Assembly: GCF_004138295.1 (NCBI RefSeq)
Contig: NZ_SCFM01000004.1
Span: forward strand, 434,001-498,000
DNA: 64,000 bases
Reading direction: 5' to 3'
DNA from: Ectobacillus funiculus
GTDB taxonomy: Bacteria; Bacillota; Bacilli; Bacillales; Bacillaceae_G
Shown here: positions 44,712 to 55,085 of the stretch, in pieces
Numbering within the stretch: position 1 is the first letter of the stretch
Layout: every line of letters starts with the position of its first letter
The notes under the pieces: model-generated
What the model was told of the DNA's origin: nothing
Seen by the model: the letters and a program-made list of their open reading frames with translations, nothing else
Database searches by the model: none
Position numbers and translations under genes: made by a program

Positions 44712-45656
44712 ATGAAAAGGAAATGGATCATCCTATTGATTATCACTGTCCTTCTGATCACTTGTATAGTTAAGTTCCTTAGAGCGGACGATAGACCTAA
44801 AGTAATCGTTGTTTTACAAGACCTAGACTCACAGTATTCGAATATTATGAAGGCAGGCGCGGAAAAGGGGTTTCGAGAATTCGATATAGATGGTAAAGTT
44901 ATCGCACCTCCTTACGGCTCAACAGCAGATGTACAGGCAGCTATGATAAAAAATATTCTTAAGGAACATCCAGATATACTAGTTGTCTCTCCATTTGAAT
45001 CACCTGTTGTTCTATCCAACTTAAAAAAGGCTGTTGAAACTAAGACCCCTGTAGTGTTACTAGACACAGATGTTCCTTTAAAAAATAGAACCATTCATAT
45101 TGGTGCCGATAATTTTGAATTAGGCAGAATAGCAGGGGAATTATTAGCTTCGCAGCTGCATCCTAAAGATGAAGTTGTCCTGATTGCCGGAGATTTAACC
45201 AGTACAGTTTTAAATAAGCGGATCCAAGGGGCTACATTTAGTTTAGAAACTGCAGGAATCAAAATTGTAGAAAAGCTGGTAGAATTACCATTTAGACCTT
45301 TGGACGTTAAAGAAGAAATGACAAGGATTTTACAGCAGTATCCTAATATAAAAGGTGTCTTTGCCATCAATGACGTCATGGCATTAAATGCCTTAGAGGT
45401 TATTAAGAAGCACGGGAATACAGTACCAGTCGTAGGAACAGATGGAATTACTAAAATGGTTGAGTCAATTGAAGATGGAACTATACCTAGTACCGTAGCA
45501 CAAAACCCTTATGATATGGGGTATATAAGTGTTGAAACCGCATGGGAAGTAATAAAGGGAGAAAGAGTTAGAAAAAATATTGATACAGGTGTAGATATTA
45601 TTACTAAAGATAACGCGAAGTTGAAACTAGATTTCCTAAAAGAAGTGTTAAAATGA
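44712..45656 (+). CDS. Sugar-binding protein of the ribose/galactose type (membrane-anchored)
   Basis: A 314-residue periplasmic-binding-protein-like protein (family 4). An N-terminal hydrophobic anchor is followed by VIVVLQDLDSQYSNIMKAGA, LVVSPFESPVVL, PVVLLDTDVPL and VVGTDGITKMVESI. The only Cys near the anchor (LLITC) is a poor lipobox, so it may be an uncleaved anchor. No ABC permease or kinase gene is adjacent. It may work as an extracellular sensor, or with transporters elsewhere. SD AAGGGAGAT before ATG. Confidence 0.85.
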   Translation: MKRKWIILLIITVLLITCIVKFLRADDRPKVIVVLQDLDSQYSNIMKAGAEKGFREFDIDGKVIAPPYGSTADVQAAMIKNILKEHPDILVVSPFESPVVLSNLKKAVETKTPVVLLDTDVPLKNRTIHIGADNFELGRIAGELLASQLHPKDEVVLIAGDLTSTVLNKRIQGATFSLETAGIKIVEKLVELPFRPLDVKEEMTRILQQYPNIKGVFAINDVMALNALEVIKKHGNTVPVVGTDGITKMVESIEDGTIPSTVAQNPYDMGYISVETAWEVIKGERVRKNIDTGVDIITKDNAKLKLDFLKEVLK

Positions 45657-45714
45657 AGCCTCATCAGTAGTTATTAATAAAAAATTACTATATAAAGTTA
45701 ATAATCTGAAATAA

Positions 45715-45756
45715 AAAGAACCATTCTCATCATAACCCGTTTGAGAATGGTTCTTT
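45715..45756. terminator. Bidirectional terminator
   Basis: A perfect 15-bp stem AAAGAACCATTCTCA / TGAGAATGGTTCTTT between convergent genes. Confidence 0.85.
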
Positions 45757-45845
45757 CGGTGTTTCGTTTCCATACGATATAATGACTTGTTTTTGTTTGC
45801 TGACTATAAAACTTGAATTCCCCCTAGCCTTCCATACCTAATTCA

Positions 45846-47015
45846 TTATCTAGAAAGCTGTTGTGTAGGAGTAAACATGTAGGTTCTAAGTAAAATAGTT
45901 ACCAAACTTAGTATCAATGATAGGATTCCCACCAATACGACGTACCCGGTACCTAATTCTGATATAAATAATCCACCTACAGCGGCACCAATTGTTGTTC
46001 CTAAGTTAGCGGATGTTAAAAATAAGCCATTAGCGAAATCAGGAGCCTCGGGAGCCGAAGACATAATCCAATATTGATTAATATTCGCTCCTATACCAGC
46101 TAATATTCCCCAAATTAAAGTAATGATTGCCATAGGTAAGGTAAACTGTCCTGTGAAGAATAATATGATGTAAACAGCCCCCAATACAAAAGGAAAAGAT
46201 ATTACAGATTTGATGGCACTATGAGTAAGTAACTTCCCTGCCACAATGTTTCCAATAATATTGGCCCCACCGTAGATGAATAACATTAAACTAATTGTAT
46301 TCGGAGACATATTCGTAACAGTTTTTAGATACTCTGCAAGATAACTATAAACTCCAAATACGGCTGAGTTTAATAAAATGACAGCCGCAATGGAAAGCCA
46401 TGTAATGGGCTTTTTTAATACGCTTAATTGTGCACCGTAAGAAAGTTTTTCCTTAACAGGCATCGATGGTACAAATAATACTGTAGCAATGAATACTAGA
46501 GCATTCACAACGGCAAAGAATGACATAGCCATTTCTAAAGAAACGGTATTAGCAATAAAACTTACGATTGGTACACCGACTACCATACCCGCAGATACTC
46601 CTATAAATACTTTAGAAACAGCTTTTGGAGCCTCTTCTTTGCTACCTGAGGCAGCAGCTACTGTAAAGGCCAACGAACAATAAATGGGATGAAAAAAGGC
46701 TGGAACTACACGAGCAAGTAATGCAATGGTAAAGTTAGATGTAAAGATGGAGACAATGTTCCCCAGAACGAAAACACCAAGTACGAGTAACATGACCTTC
46801 TTCCGATTTACACCCGCAAACAATAATGGCATCGTTGGACCTGCTACTGCAACAGTAAGAGCAAAAAGACTCACCAGCAATCCTGCTTTTGATACACTGA
46901 TATGAAAGTGATCAGCAATAGCAGGTAATATCCCAATAACCCCCATTTCAGTATTAATAATTCCGAAAACCCCTACGGCCAATATGAATATAAGTAAATT
47001 ATTTCGTTTAGTCAT
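45846..47015 (-). CDS. MFS transporter, DHA1 type (paralogue A)
   Basis: A 389-residue 12-helix exporter-type MFS protein similar to the AraJ/NepI/YdhP group: VFGIINTEMGVIGILPAIAD in helix 1, GPTMPLLFAGVNRKK for the 2-3 loop, and PDFANGLFLTSANLGTTIGA. SD GGAGAAGG before ATG. It is roughly 80 percent identical to the transporter at 59080-60267, so the two arose by duplication. Substrate unknown, probably a drug or metabolite. Confidence 0.9.
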   Translation of the reverse strand: MTKRNNLLIFILAVGVFGIINTEMGVIGILPAIADHFHISVSKAGLLVSLFALTVAVAGPTMPLLFAGVNRKKVMLLVLGVFVLGNIVSIFTSNFTIALLARVVPAFFHPIYCSLAFTVAAASGSKEEAPKAVSKVFIGVSAGMVVGVPIVSFIANTVSLEMAMSFFAVVNALVFIATVLFVPSMPVKEKLSYGAQLSVLKKPITWLSIAAVILLNSAVFGVYSYLAEYLKTVTNMSPNTISLMLFIYGGANIIGNIVAGKLLTHSAIKSVISFPFVLGAVYIILFFTGQFTLPMAIITLIWGILAGIGANINQYWIMSSAPEAPDFANGLFLTSANLGTTIGAAVGGLFISELGTGYVVLVGILSLILSLVTILLRTYMFTPTQQLSR

Positions 47016-47225
47016 ACAATCCTTCTCCTAAGTCTTGAAGTTATTGAGGGGGAAAGCAAGTCTGGACGCCATGTCATAATGAATTCCACCCTCCAAATAG
47101 ATATCGTTTTTCTACAAAACAGTGTAAATAAAGTTGTCCTATTTTTCAGCTTGGATCTGCTACACTTATTTTGGCAACAAAGCACATGAATTGGATAAGG
47201 AGATGCAAGTGTCTCCATTTATTTT

Positions 47226-47263
47226 TAAAAACTCCCTTCTAGAAATAACGAAGGGAGTTTTTT
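47226..47263 (+). terminator. Terminator without an assigned gene
   Basis: AAAAAACTCCCTTC / GAAGGGAGTTTTTT, 14-bp stem with T6 tail on the plus strand. The 200 bases before it have no convincing gene, so a small RNA or leader remnant is possible. It could also stop transcripts from the opposite direction. Confidence 0.75.
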
Positions 47264-47345
47264 CGTGCTAATTATCTAAACCTGGTTTAGTCGTTATCAA
47301 AGCAATGCGAATTAGTTTAACAAAGATATAAAAATGATAAAAGTT

Positions 47346-48812
<1,467 letters not shown>

Positions 48813-48870
48813 TTATAGTTTAATTATTGGGAAGAGCAACTAGATCTCTTCCCTATATTAAAAAAGTACA

Positions 48871-50709
48871 TTAAATGACTAATGTTAATAAACCATCATT
48901 TTCTTGAACAGTTTCTTTATTCATTTCGATAATATCGATATAACGATCTGTATTTGTGATAATAATTGGAGTAGTAACTGGGTACCCGGCCTCTTTAATT
49001 TTTTCAATATCAAAATGAACTAATAGATCACCTTGGTTTACCCGATCTCCCTGTTTAACAACCGGTGAATAATATTTCCCTCCTAATTGAACTGTATTGA
49101 TTCCGATATGGATTAATATTTCTGCTCCTTCGTCTGACGTAATTCCAATTGCATGTCCTGTCGGAAAAACTGTTGTGATTGTACCGTTCACAGGTGATAC
49201 AGCTTTTCCAACAGTTGGTTCAATTGCAATCCCTTTTCCCATAGCTTCTGATGAAAACACTGGATCATCCACATCTGCTAACGGTTTAATTACCCCAGTT
49301 AATGGGCTGACAATTGCTTCTTGTTTTATAATTGTCTGTCCAGCTTCTACCTTGTTTTCTTCCACTTCTACTTTCTTTTTATCTTCATATCCGAAAATTA
49401 CCGTTAGAATCGTTGTAACAGCAAAGGCAGATAGCATAGCAATAATATATGATACTAATGGTGAATAAATTGGAATACTTAAAACAGATGGAAATGCATA
49501 TGCCATTGATTTTGCTCCAACTAAACCACTAACTCCTCCTCCAACAACTCCAGCTATTGCGACATAAGGAATTGTACGCTTGTAACGAAGCATTAGCCCA
49601 TACAGAATTGGTTCTGTGATACCTGACAAAAGTCCAGGCAATAACGTAGATCCAGCAAGTGCCTTTACTTTTTTATCCTTTGTTTTTAAGAAAATCCCAA
49701 ATGCCAAGCCTATTTGTGCAAATACAGCTGCGGAAACCAATGCAAGTATTGGATCCCCACCCTTAGCCAAATTCTCAAGAATAAACGGAGTGAATCCTGT
49801 GTGGATCCCAAGTAAGGTAAGGAAAGTCCATCCACCACCCATTAAGGCGCCTGTCAAGATTCCACTCTTAGAATATAGAAAATTAATAAATACTCCAATG
49901 CTATTCCCCAAATAGACTCCGAAAGGACCAAATGCCATTGCCGTTAATGGTACGATGATAATCAGAGACAACATCGGAACCAAAAACATTTGTAAATCTT
50001 TGTGAATGATTTTTCTAAGGAACCGATCTAAAACAGCATAAATACTGACTGCGATAAAAACCGGGAACACCGAAGAAGAATAGTTCATCAAAACAACCGG
50101 TATACCAAGAAAATGAGTAATATCACCTTGATTCTGCAGCAGGCTAGTAAAATTCGGATCTAATAGCGCAGCCCCAATCATTCCACCTACGTATGGATTT
50201 GCGCCAAGCTTTGAAGCAAGGGTAATGCTTAGAAAAATGGGAAGGAAGAAAAAGATTGCATCCCCAGCCGCTACCAAAATAGAGTACGTTCCACTTTCCG
50301 TAGATAATACCCCTGTCATTGTTAAAAGAGCTAACAACGCTCTAAGCATCCCAGCACCAGCAAGGGCTCCGAGCAATGGAGAAAAACTTCCTGAAATCAC
50401 TTCAAATATTCTTGCAATAACATTTCCCTTTGATCTTTCTGATGATTCTTTTGCTGTACTACCTACATTTGCAATCTTTATCACATCTTTATAAACCTCG
50501 GAGACATGGCTCCCAATGACAACTTGAAATTGCCCACTATTCTCTACAACACTGAGAATTCCATCTAAATTTTCAAGATTTTTCTTATCTGCCTGACCAT
50601 GATCTTTTAATGTAAAACGTAGACGTGTCGCACAATGCACAACACTAATTATGTTTTGTTCTCCACCGACCAACTGGACTATCTCTTTCGCTAAGCCTTG
50701 GTAACTCAA
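48871..50709 (-). CDS. bglP: Beta-glucoside-specific PTS enzyme IIBCA
   Basis: A 612-residue PTS permease. The order is IIB (phospho-Cys26 in SVVHCATRLRF), IIC with about ten helices (residues 100-450; GITEPILYG and GGWTFLTLLGIHTGF) and IIA (residues 470-612; phospho-His in EILIHIGINTVQLGGK). TTG at 50709 has AGGGG 8 bases upstream and gives the usual family N-terminus. The GTG 9 bases upstream is too close to the SD. Transcription is controlled by the antiterminator site at 50783-50848. Confidence 0.94.
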   Translation of the reverse strand: MSYQGLAKEIVQLVGGEQNIISVVHCATRLRFTLKDHGQADKKNLENLDGILSVVENSGQFQVVIGSHVSEVYKDVIKIANVGSTAKESSERSKGNVIARIFEVISGSFSPLLGALAGAGMLRALLALLTMTGVLSTESGTYSILVAAGDAIFFFLPIFLSITLASKLGANPYVGGMIGAALLDPNFTSLLQNQGDITHFLGIPVVLMNYSSSVFPVFIAVSIYAVLDRFLRKIIHKDLQMFLVPMLSLIIIVPLTAMAFGPFGVYLGNSIGVFINFLYSKSGILTGALMGGGWTFLTLLGIHTGFTPFILENLAKGGDPILALVSAAVFAQIGLAFGIFLKTKDKKVKALAGSTLLPGLLSGITEPILYGLMLRYKRTIPYVAIAGVVGGGVSGLVGAKSMAYAFPSVLSIPIYSPLVSYIIAMLSAFAVTTILTVIFGYEDKKKVEVEENKVEAGQTIIKQEAIVSPLTGVIKPLADVDDPVFSSEAMGKGIAIEPTVGKAVSPVNGTITTVFPTGHAIGITSDEGAEILIHIGINTVQLGGKYYSPVVKQGDRVNQGDLLVHFDIEKIKEAGYPVTTPIIITNTDRYIDIIEMNKETVQENDGLLTLVI

Positions 50710-50782
50710 TTTCTCCACCCCTTATTTCTTGTTAAATTCTAACCCTGCTTAACTATTCGTATGGTAAAAAAGCTTAATAAAA

Positions 50783-50848
50783 AAAACCTAAATCAAACAA
50801 TCAATTTTGAATGTTTGATTTAGGTTTTGCCCGTTAGGTTACAACCCT
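50783..50848 (-). promoter_or_regulatory. RAT antiterminator site plus overlapping terminator before bglP
   Basis: The minus strand carries a ribonucleic antiterminator sequence starting GGGTTGTAACCTAACGGGCA and running into AAAACCTAAATC. It overlaps the left arm of a perfect 17-bp terminator stem (50783-50799 with 50812-50828) followed by a run of T. LicT bound to the RAT would prevent the terminator from forming and allow bglP-bglH transcription. Confidence 0.9.
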
Positions 50849-50859
50849 AAGATCATCCG

Positions 50860-51693
50860 TTAATTACTTTTTACCACTCTTTCAATATGAATCGTTAAAT
50901 AAATCATTTCTTCGTCTGTTAATTCGTATGTGTAAGAGCTCTCAATAAACTTCTTTATTTTCTGTGAACACTTATGGGCTTCTGGATATTTTTCCTGTAT
51001 TACATGGTATAAGCCATCATCTGTTGTGCTGTTGTAATGATTGCCCTTGACTAGACGTTGTGCGAAAAACTTAAGATGGGTAATAAAACGATAGAATGGT
51101 AAAGAATTTTCATTAAACTCGATCTTAAAATGATATTTAACCATCGTTAATATTTCTTGCATAACCTTCGTCATATTTTTTACAATGGGCATCTCTTCAT
51201 TCAATTCAGCATTAACAATATGAAGGGCTAAGAACCCTGCTTCATCCTCAGGTAGAATGACACCAAATTGTTCACATACCATATTTAATGCTTCTAGTCC
51301 AATCTCATATTCTTCTTTGTATAATTGCCTTGTTTCCCATAGTAGTCCGTTTTTTATAGGCAAATTATTTCTATAACGCTCAATTGCAAAGTATATATGA
51401 TCAGTTAAATGAATATAAATGCTGTCGTTTAACTTCTTACCTAACTTCATTTTTGCATACGCAATGATTTTTTCAGATATTTCCATATATTCAATTGGCA
51501 TATCAGCAATTAAGGTCTTGAACTTTTTCATTATATCTTCGTTTTCTAAAGTGAAAACTTTATCTATTTGTTCCTGATTAACCTCCTCTCCAACTTGTTT
51601 TTTAAAAGCTATACCTCGTCCGACGATAATGATCTCTTGTTTATCTTTTGTTGAAATAACTGCATTATTGTTTAATATTCTCTCGATTTTCAC
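50860..51693 (-). CDS. licT: LicT/BglG-family transcriptional antiterminator
   Basis: A 277-residue protein with the RNA-binding CAT domain at residues 1-55 (ILNNNAVISTKDKQEIIIVG, GRGIAFKK) and two PTS regulation domains. Conserved histidines appear in YIHLTDHIYFAIER and FLALHIVNAELNEE for PRD1, and HLKFFAQRL and LTIHIERV for PRD2. It is regulated by phosphorylation through BglP and HPr. GTG start with GGGGGG 6 bases upstream. First gene of the operon and itself preceded by a RAT. Confidence 0.94.
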   Translation of the reverse strand: MKIERILNNNAVISTKDKQEIIIVGRGIAFKKQVGEEVNQEQIDKVFTLENEDIMKKFKTLIADMPIEYMEISEKIIAYAKMKLGKKLNDSIYIHLTDHIYFAIERYRNNLPIKNGLLWETRQLYKEEYEIGLEALNMVCEQFGVILPEDEAGFLALHIVNAELNEEMPIVKNMTKVMQEILTMVKYHFKIEFNENSLPFYRFITHLKFFAQRLVKGNHYNSTTDDGLYHVIQEKYPEAHKCSQKIKKFIESSYTYELTDEEMIYLTIHIERVVKSN

Positions 51694-51740
51694 TGTCTAC
51701 CCCCCAGATTTATACTGTATCCCCTCCAAGTAATAGAAAA

Positions 51741-51801
51741 AGGCAAAACCCTTACCTCTTCCTAAAGTAATCGGTTTTGCCTGATTTAACAGTAACAATC
51801 C
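51741..51801 (-). promoter_or_regulatory. RAT antiterminator site plus terminator before licT
   Basis: On the minus strand GGATTGTTACTG and CAGGCAAAACC (51801-51771) match the RAT consensus. The 3' arm overlaps a terminator stem (51741-51750 with 51773-51782) followed by TTTTTC. It places licT under its own antitermination control. Confidence 0.92.
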
Positions 51802-51805
51802 GTTC

Positions 51806-51819
51806 TGTATGCGTTTACC
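51806..51819 (-). promoter_or_regulatory. Candidate cre site at the licT promoter
   Basis: The minus strand GGTAAACGCATACA matches 13 of 14 cre consensus positions. It lies directly upstream of the RAT near the expected transcription start, fitting CcpA repression of beta-glucoside genes. Confidence 0.65.
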
Positions 51820-51845
51820 TTAAGACATTGATTTATCAACATCTG

Positions 51846-51945
51846 TTTATAATTATAAATAAAAACAGGTTGCATACAATGGATAAATTAGCGCATTTCG
51901 TTGATTATTCAACATATCAATCAAAATTGTTGATTATCTTGAGAA
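51846..51945 (+). promoter_or_regulatory. TetR-type promoter/operator module, copy 1
   Basis: Contains TTATAATTATAAA, GGTTGCATACAATGG and the operator CGTTGATTATTCAACAT (51899-51915), followed by ATCAATCAAAATTGTTGATT. The same order of elements occurs at 54608-54715, 57005-57118 and, inverted, 57990-58090. It precedes the first tetR gene and also separates it from the licT operon. Confidence 0.7.
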
Positions 51946-51962
51946 AAGATTAGGGAACTAAA

Positions 51963-52511
51963 ATGTCTAAGGTGGATAGAAGAATAATCAAAAGCCAAGC
52001 AGCCATCAAAATAGCTGTTACTAAATTGATGGCTGAAAAAAGTTTTGATAACATTACCATTCAGGATATTTCTGACAGGGCAAATGTGAACCGAGGAACC
52101 ATCTATCTTCATTACTTAGATAAATTTGATTTATTAGATAAAATGATACAAGAGCATATAAACGAGCTTAAGGAAACAAATGAATGGGCATGTCAAGAGG
52201 AATGGATAGATGCAATTCAGATCTTTTTCGAATACTTTGAGACTCATTATTTATTCTTTTCGACCATGTTAACCAGTAAAGGAGCAGCCCCTTCTTTTCG
52301 TAGTAAGTTCCTAGAGTATGTTATGGAAGGGTACAAGAACGAGTTGCATAAAACAAATGAAAAAAATGAAGGTCTAAGTGAAGATGTTATTGTTCAATTT
52401 GCTGGAAATGCTTACGTAGGGGTAGTGGAATGGTGGTTAAAGAATGGAATGCCTTATCCCCCTCGTATCATGGCAGAAAAAGTAGGGGATTTGTTAGACA
52501 GAATTGTATAA
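51963..52511 (+). CDS. TetR-family regulator 1
   Basis: A 182-residue TetR protein. HTH region ITIQDISDRANVNRGTIYLHY, C-terminal effector domain ending YVGVVEWWLKNGMPYPPRIM as in the AcrR/TetR_C_7-like group. It is about 70 percent identical to the TetR at 57420-57965, and both are preceded by the same palindromic operator. It probably autoregulates and controls the linked SDR and exporter genes. Confidence 0.9.
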   Translation: MSKVDRRIIKSQAAIKIAVTKLMAEKSFDNITIQDISDRANVNRGTIYLHYLDKFDLLDKMIQEHINELKETNEWACQEEWIDAIQIFFEYFETHYLFFSTMLTSKGAAPSFRSKFLEYVMEGYKNELHKTNEKNEGLSEDVIVQFAGNAYVGVVEWWLKNGMPYPPRIMAEKVGDLLDRIV

Positions 52512-52598
52512 AACTTCCCTAAGACAAAATATTTTAATAAGGGCATTAATTCATTTCTTAGTTAATGCCCTTTTATTCTGTCATTTGGCTAATCAATA

Positions 52599-52859
52599 TC
52601 AGATTTTTTGAACTGCTCTTTGTTCCTGTCTCTGAATGAATTTCAAAGCATAATGTGTCCCATAAATATAGATTCCTATGATAGATAGGTGATCAATTAA
52701 AAATCTTATAATAGAATCATCATTGAACCAATTACCAAAGGGGTTATAAATAGTTAGCTTAGAACCCATATCTCTCTCGAAGGAGGAATGCACCCCATAG
52801 ATTACAATTAATACCGCCAAAATACGCAACGCAAATGAATGAAATAATCGTTTTTTCAT
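52599..52859 (-). CDS. Small two-helix membrane protein, unknown function
   Basis: An 86-residue protein with hydrophobic segments ALRILAVLIVIYGVH and FLIDHLSIIGIYIYGTHYAL and a basic C-terminus. ATG at 52859 has GGAGG 8 bases upstream. I do not recognise a family. The nearest gene is tetR1, convergent with it. Confidence 0.65.
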   Translation of the reverse strand: MKKRLFHSFALRILAVLIVIYGVHSSFERDMGSKLTIYNPFGNWFNDDSIIRFLIDHLSIIGIYIYGTHYALKFIQRQEQRAVQKI

Positions 52860-53092
52860 CCCGTTTTCCTCCTTCAAGTTTCGTTTTATTGTCTCGTAAA
52901 TTCATCATGACTTGGCTTCTATCTGACTCTTAATCCAAGTTGAATAGCGTTGTCTTTAGATGGTAAGAGAATTACTTTCATACTGACTCCCTCTCTATTC
53001 GTTATATCCGCCAAGCATAAAAAACTCCAGCATATGGTAATGAGTAACACCGCCCCTTCAAACCTACATAGCATATGGAATTCTATTCAGAT

Positions 53093-53230
53093 AAAGAAAA
53101 CTCACCGATTGGCGAGCCCTGCCCTTGGGTGAAGACAGAGGCATAGTTACCCTTATACCTTATTTCTAAAATCTCTCGCTACGTCGAATGGTCTCCCAGC
53201 TAGAAATTTATACTTGCTTAAAGTGCAAAA
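53093..53230 (+). repeat. Intergenic hairpin repeat, copy 7 (long form)
   Basis: Full-length copy with insert CCCTGCCCTTGGGTGAAG, close to copy 4. Only the first hairpin arm is altered (CTCACCGATTGGCGAG). Confidence 0.9.
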
Positions 53231-53274
53231 AAGTGTGAACCCCGACAAGATATGCAGGATTCACACAGCTTTTT
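53229..53274 (-). terminator. Terminator of the secreted hydrolase gene
   Basis: AAAAAGTGTGAACC with GGATTCACACAGCTTTTT forms a long stem with small bulges. The T-run lies on the minus-strand side. Confidence 0.75.
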
Positions 53275-53326
53275 CAATCAAAGCACCATTGGCACGCAAA
53301 GCCCTCTACAATCTTCAACACAAGCC

Positions 53327-54412
53327 TTATTGTTTCTTCAGATTTTCTTTGAAGAAGGATGTGAGCTTGTCAAAAGGGATTAAATTCACCCGGTCGTACA
53401 GATCCACATGACCTGCACCCGGAACAATGTAGAGTTCCTTCGGTTCGGCCGCCAGCTTGTAGGCGTCTTCGCTGAACTCTCTGGAATGAGCGTTTTCACC
53501 CGTAATGAAAAGCATCGGACGAGGAGAAATCGTCTCTATGTCTGCGAATGGGTAAAAATTCATGAATTTGACGTTACTAGTAAGCGTCGGGTGTGTCGTG
53601 AGTTCAGGTGACGAGCCCTTGGGAGTGAATTCACCTCTTGGAGTGCGATAGAAGTCATAAAACTCACGCTCAATGGCAGTAGAGTTTTCATTTAGTTCAT
53701 GTACTGTCCCACTGGTGTATTTGGTTTTACCACCTGTGAACTCCACATAGCGTTGCTCCGCTGCCTCTTCGAGAATCTTCTTTCTCTGCTCGAGAGTCTG
53801 CGAGTGTTTAAGCCCGTTACGGTTGGCGGCACCCATGTCGTACATACTGACTGTCGCAATGGCTTTCAAGCGCGGGTCGATCTTGGCTGCGCTGATGGCA
53901 AAGCTCCCGCTGCCACAAATCCCAATAACACCAATCCGTTCCTTGTCAACAAACGACCGGGTGCCTAGGAAATCCACCGCAGCACTGAAATCCTCGGCAT
54001 AGATATCCGGCGAAACAGCGTTACGAGGCTGCCCCTCACTCTCTCCCCAGAAAGACAAATCCAAGGACAAAGTAACGAATCCCTGTTCAGCCATTTTCTG
54101 GGCATACAAATTCGCACTTTGTTCTTTTACTGCGCCCATAGGATGCCCGACAATGATCGCGGGATTTTTGGTATTCTTCTTCAAGCCTTTGGGAATAAAA
54201 AGATTCCCTACAACATTCATGTTGTATTGATTTTTAAACTCAACCTTCTTCATAGTTACCTTGTTGCTCTTGTAAAAGTTGTCTGCTCCATTGGACAAGT
54301 CCGGCGTATATGCAGCGACAACGCTGGTCTTGGATGCAACGATGGTCACGGATAAAAGCAAGACCAGTGCTATCACTGTGAGTACACGCGTGATAATAGA
54401 TTTTTTTTTCAT
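53327..54412 (-). CDS. Exported alpha/beta hydrolase (dienelactone hydrolase-like)
   Basis: A 361-residue hydrolase with an N-terminal hydrophobic export signal (RVLTVIALVLLLSVTIVA), PAIIVGHPMGAVKEQSANLY near the oxyanion hole, nucleophile GICGSGSF, Asp in FITGENAHSRE region and His in VPGAGHVDLYD. The family resembles YcjY-type hydrolases. Its DNA is visibly richer in G+C than its neighbours, suggesting recent acquisition. ATG at 54412 has GAAAGGGTG 12 bases upstream. Cleavage versus membrane anchoring cannot be decided. Confidence 0.85.
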   Translation of the reverse strand: MKKKSIITRVLTVIALVLLLSVTIVASKTSVVAAYTPDLSNGADNFYKSNKVTMKKVEFKNQYNMNVVGNLFIPKGLKKNTKNPAIIVGHPMGAVKEQSANLYAQKMAEQGFVTLSLDLSFWGESEGQPRNAVSPDIYAEDFSAAVDFLGTRSFVDKERIGVIGICGSGSFAISAAKIDPRLKAIATVSMYDMGAANRNGLKHSQTLEQRKKILEEAAEQRYVEFTGGKTKYTSGTVHELNENSTAIEREFYDFYRTPRGEFTPKGSSPELTTHPTLTSNVKFMNFYPFADIETISPRPMLFITGENAHSREFSEDAYKLAAEPKELYIVPGAGHVDLYDRVNLIPFDKLTSFFKENLKKQ

Positions 54413-54475
54413 TTTAAAATAACACCCTTTCTTATTTTTGTTTTGAAAATAATTCTTTTGCAACCGCCTCACGAA

Positions 54476-54740
54476 GTTTTGCCTCCTTTGACGATTCCAT
54501 GAATGATTCTTTCAACATCTTCCCTCCCACTTGCTGGTCACTAAAATTTGAACAACTATTTAAGCTACTTCGATTTAACTAAATGAGATGTTCTAAAAAA
54601 CAAAAGCTCATTTATCAACATTTGTCTATAATTATAAACAGCAGCAGGATGCTTACAATGGTTAAATGAACGCGATTTGTTGACTATTGAACAAATGAAT
54701 TAAAATTGTTGAGTATGTTCAAGGAAGTTTGGTTTATTAC
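54476..54740. repeat. About 265-bp direct repeat, copy A (promoter/operator module 2 included)
   Basis: Over 90 percent identical by eye to 56873-57140. It includes TTGACGATTCCATGAATGAT, ACTAAATGAGATGTTC, the operator-like TTGTTGACTATTGAACAA (54677-54694) and the first codons of an SDR gene (GAAGTTTGGTTTATTACTG). Confidence 0.85.
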
Positions 54741-55083
54741 TGGTGCTTCTAGTGGAATTGGAGAAGTTACTGCAAAAGAGCTTACGTCTAAAGGTGCTAA
54801 GCTGGTCCTAACGGCTCGTCGTGAAAACCAATTAAAGAAATTACAAGAAGAGATTCAAAACAACAGTGGACAAGCTATATATAAAGTAGCAGATGTCTCT
54901 TCACATGAACGGATGGAAGGGTTGGCTGCATATACACTCGAAAATTTTGGGAAAATAGATGTATTAGTCAATAATGTTGGATTAATGCCCCAATCTTTTC
55001 TTTTCAAGAAGAAAATTGATGAATGGGATAAAATGATCGTACATATTTCTGGGGCAGTATTTTATCGTTTAAAGGGGTTGTAA
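54715..55083 (+). pseudogene. Truncated short-chain dehydrogenase/reductase
   Basis: Roughly 120 residues with the cofactor motif TGASSGIGE, DVLVNNVG and LMPQSFLFKKKIDEWDKMI. It then loses the frame at HISGAVFYRLKGL, where a normal SDR continues VNIKGVLYG. The catalytic Ser and YxxxK are absent. The start lacks an SD and sits in the operator. The downstream RibD-like gene begins 2 bases after its stop, so translation of this fragment may still help that gene. Confidence 0.8.
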
Positions 55084-55085
55084 GC

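Noticed and set aside
47012-47218. 68-codon minus-strand frame upstream of MFS paralogue A
   Set aside because: No SD, unusual composition, and it overlaps the promoter area of the transporter.
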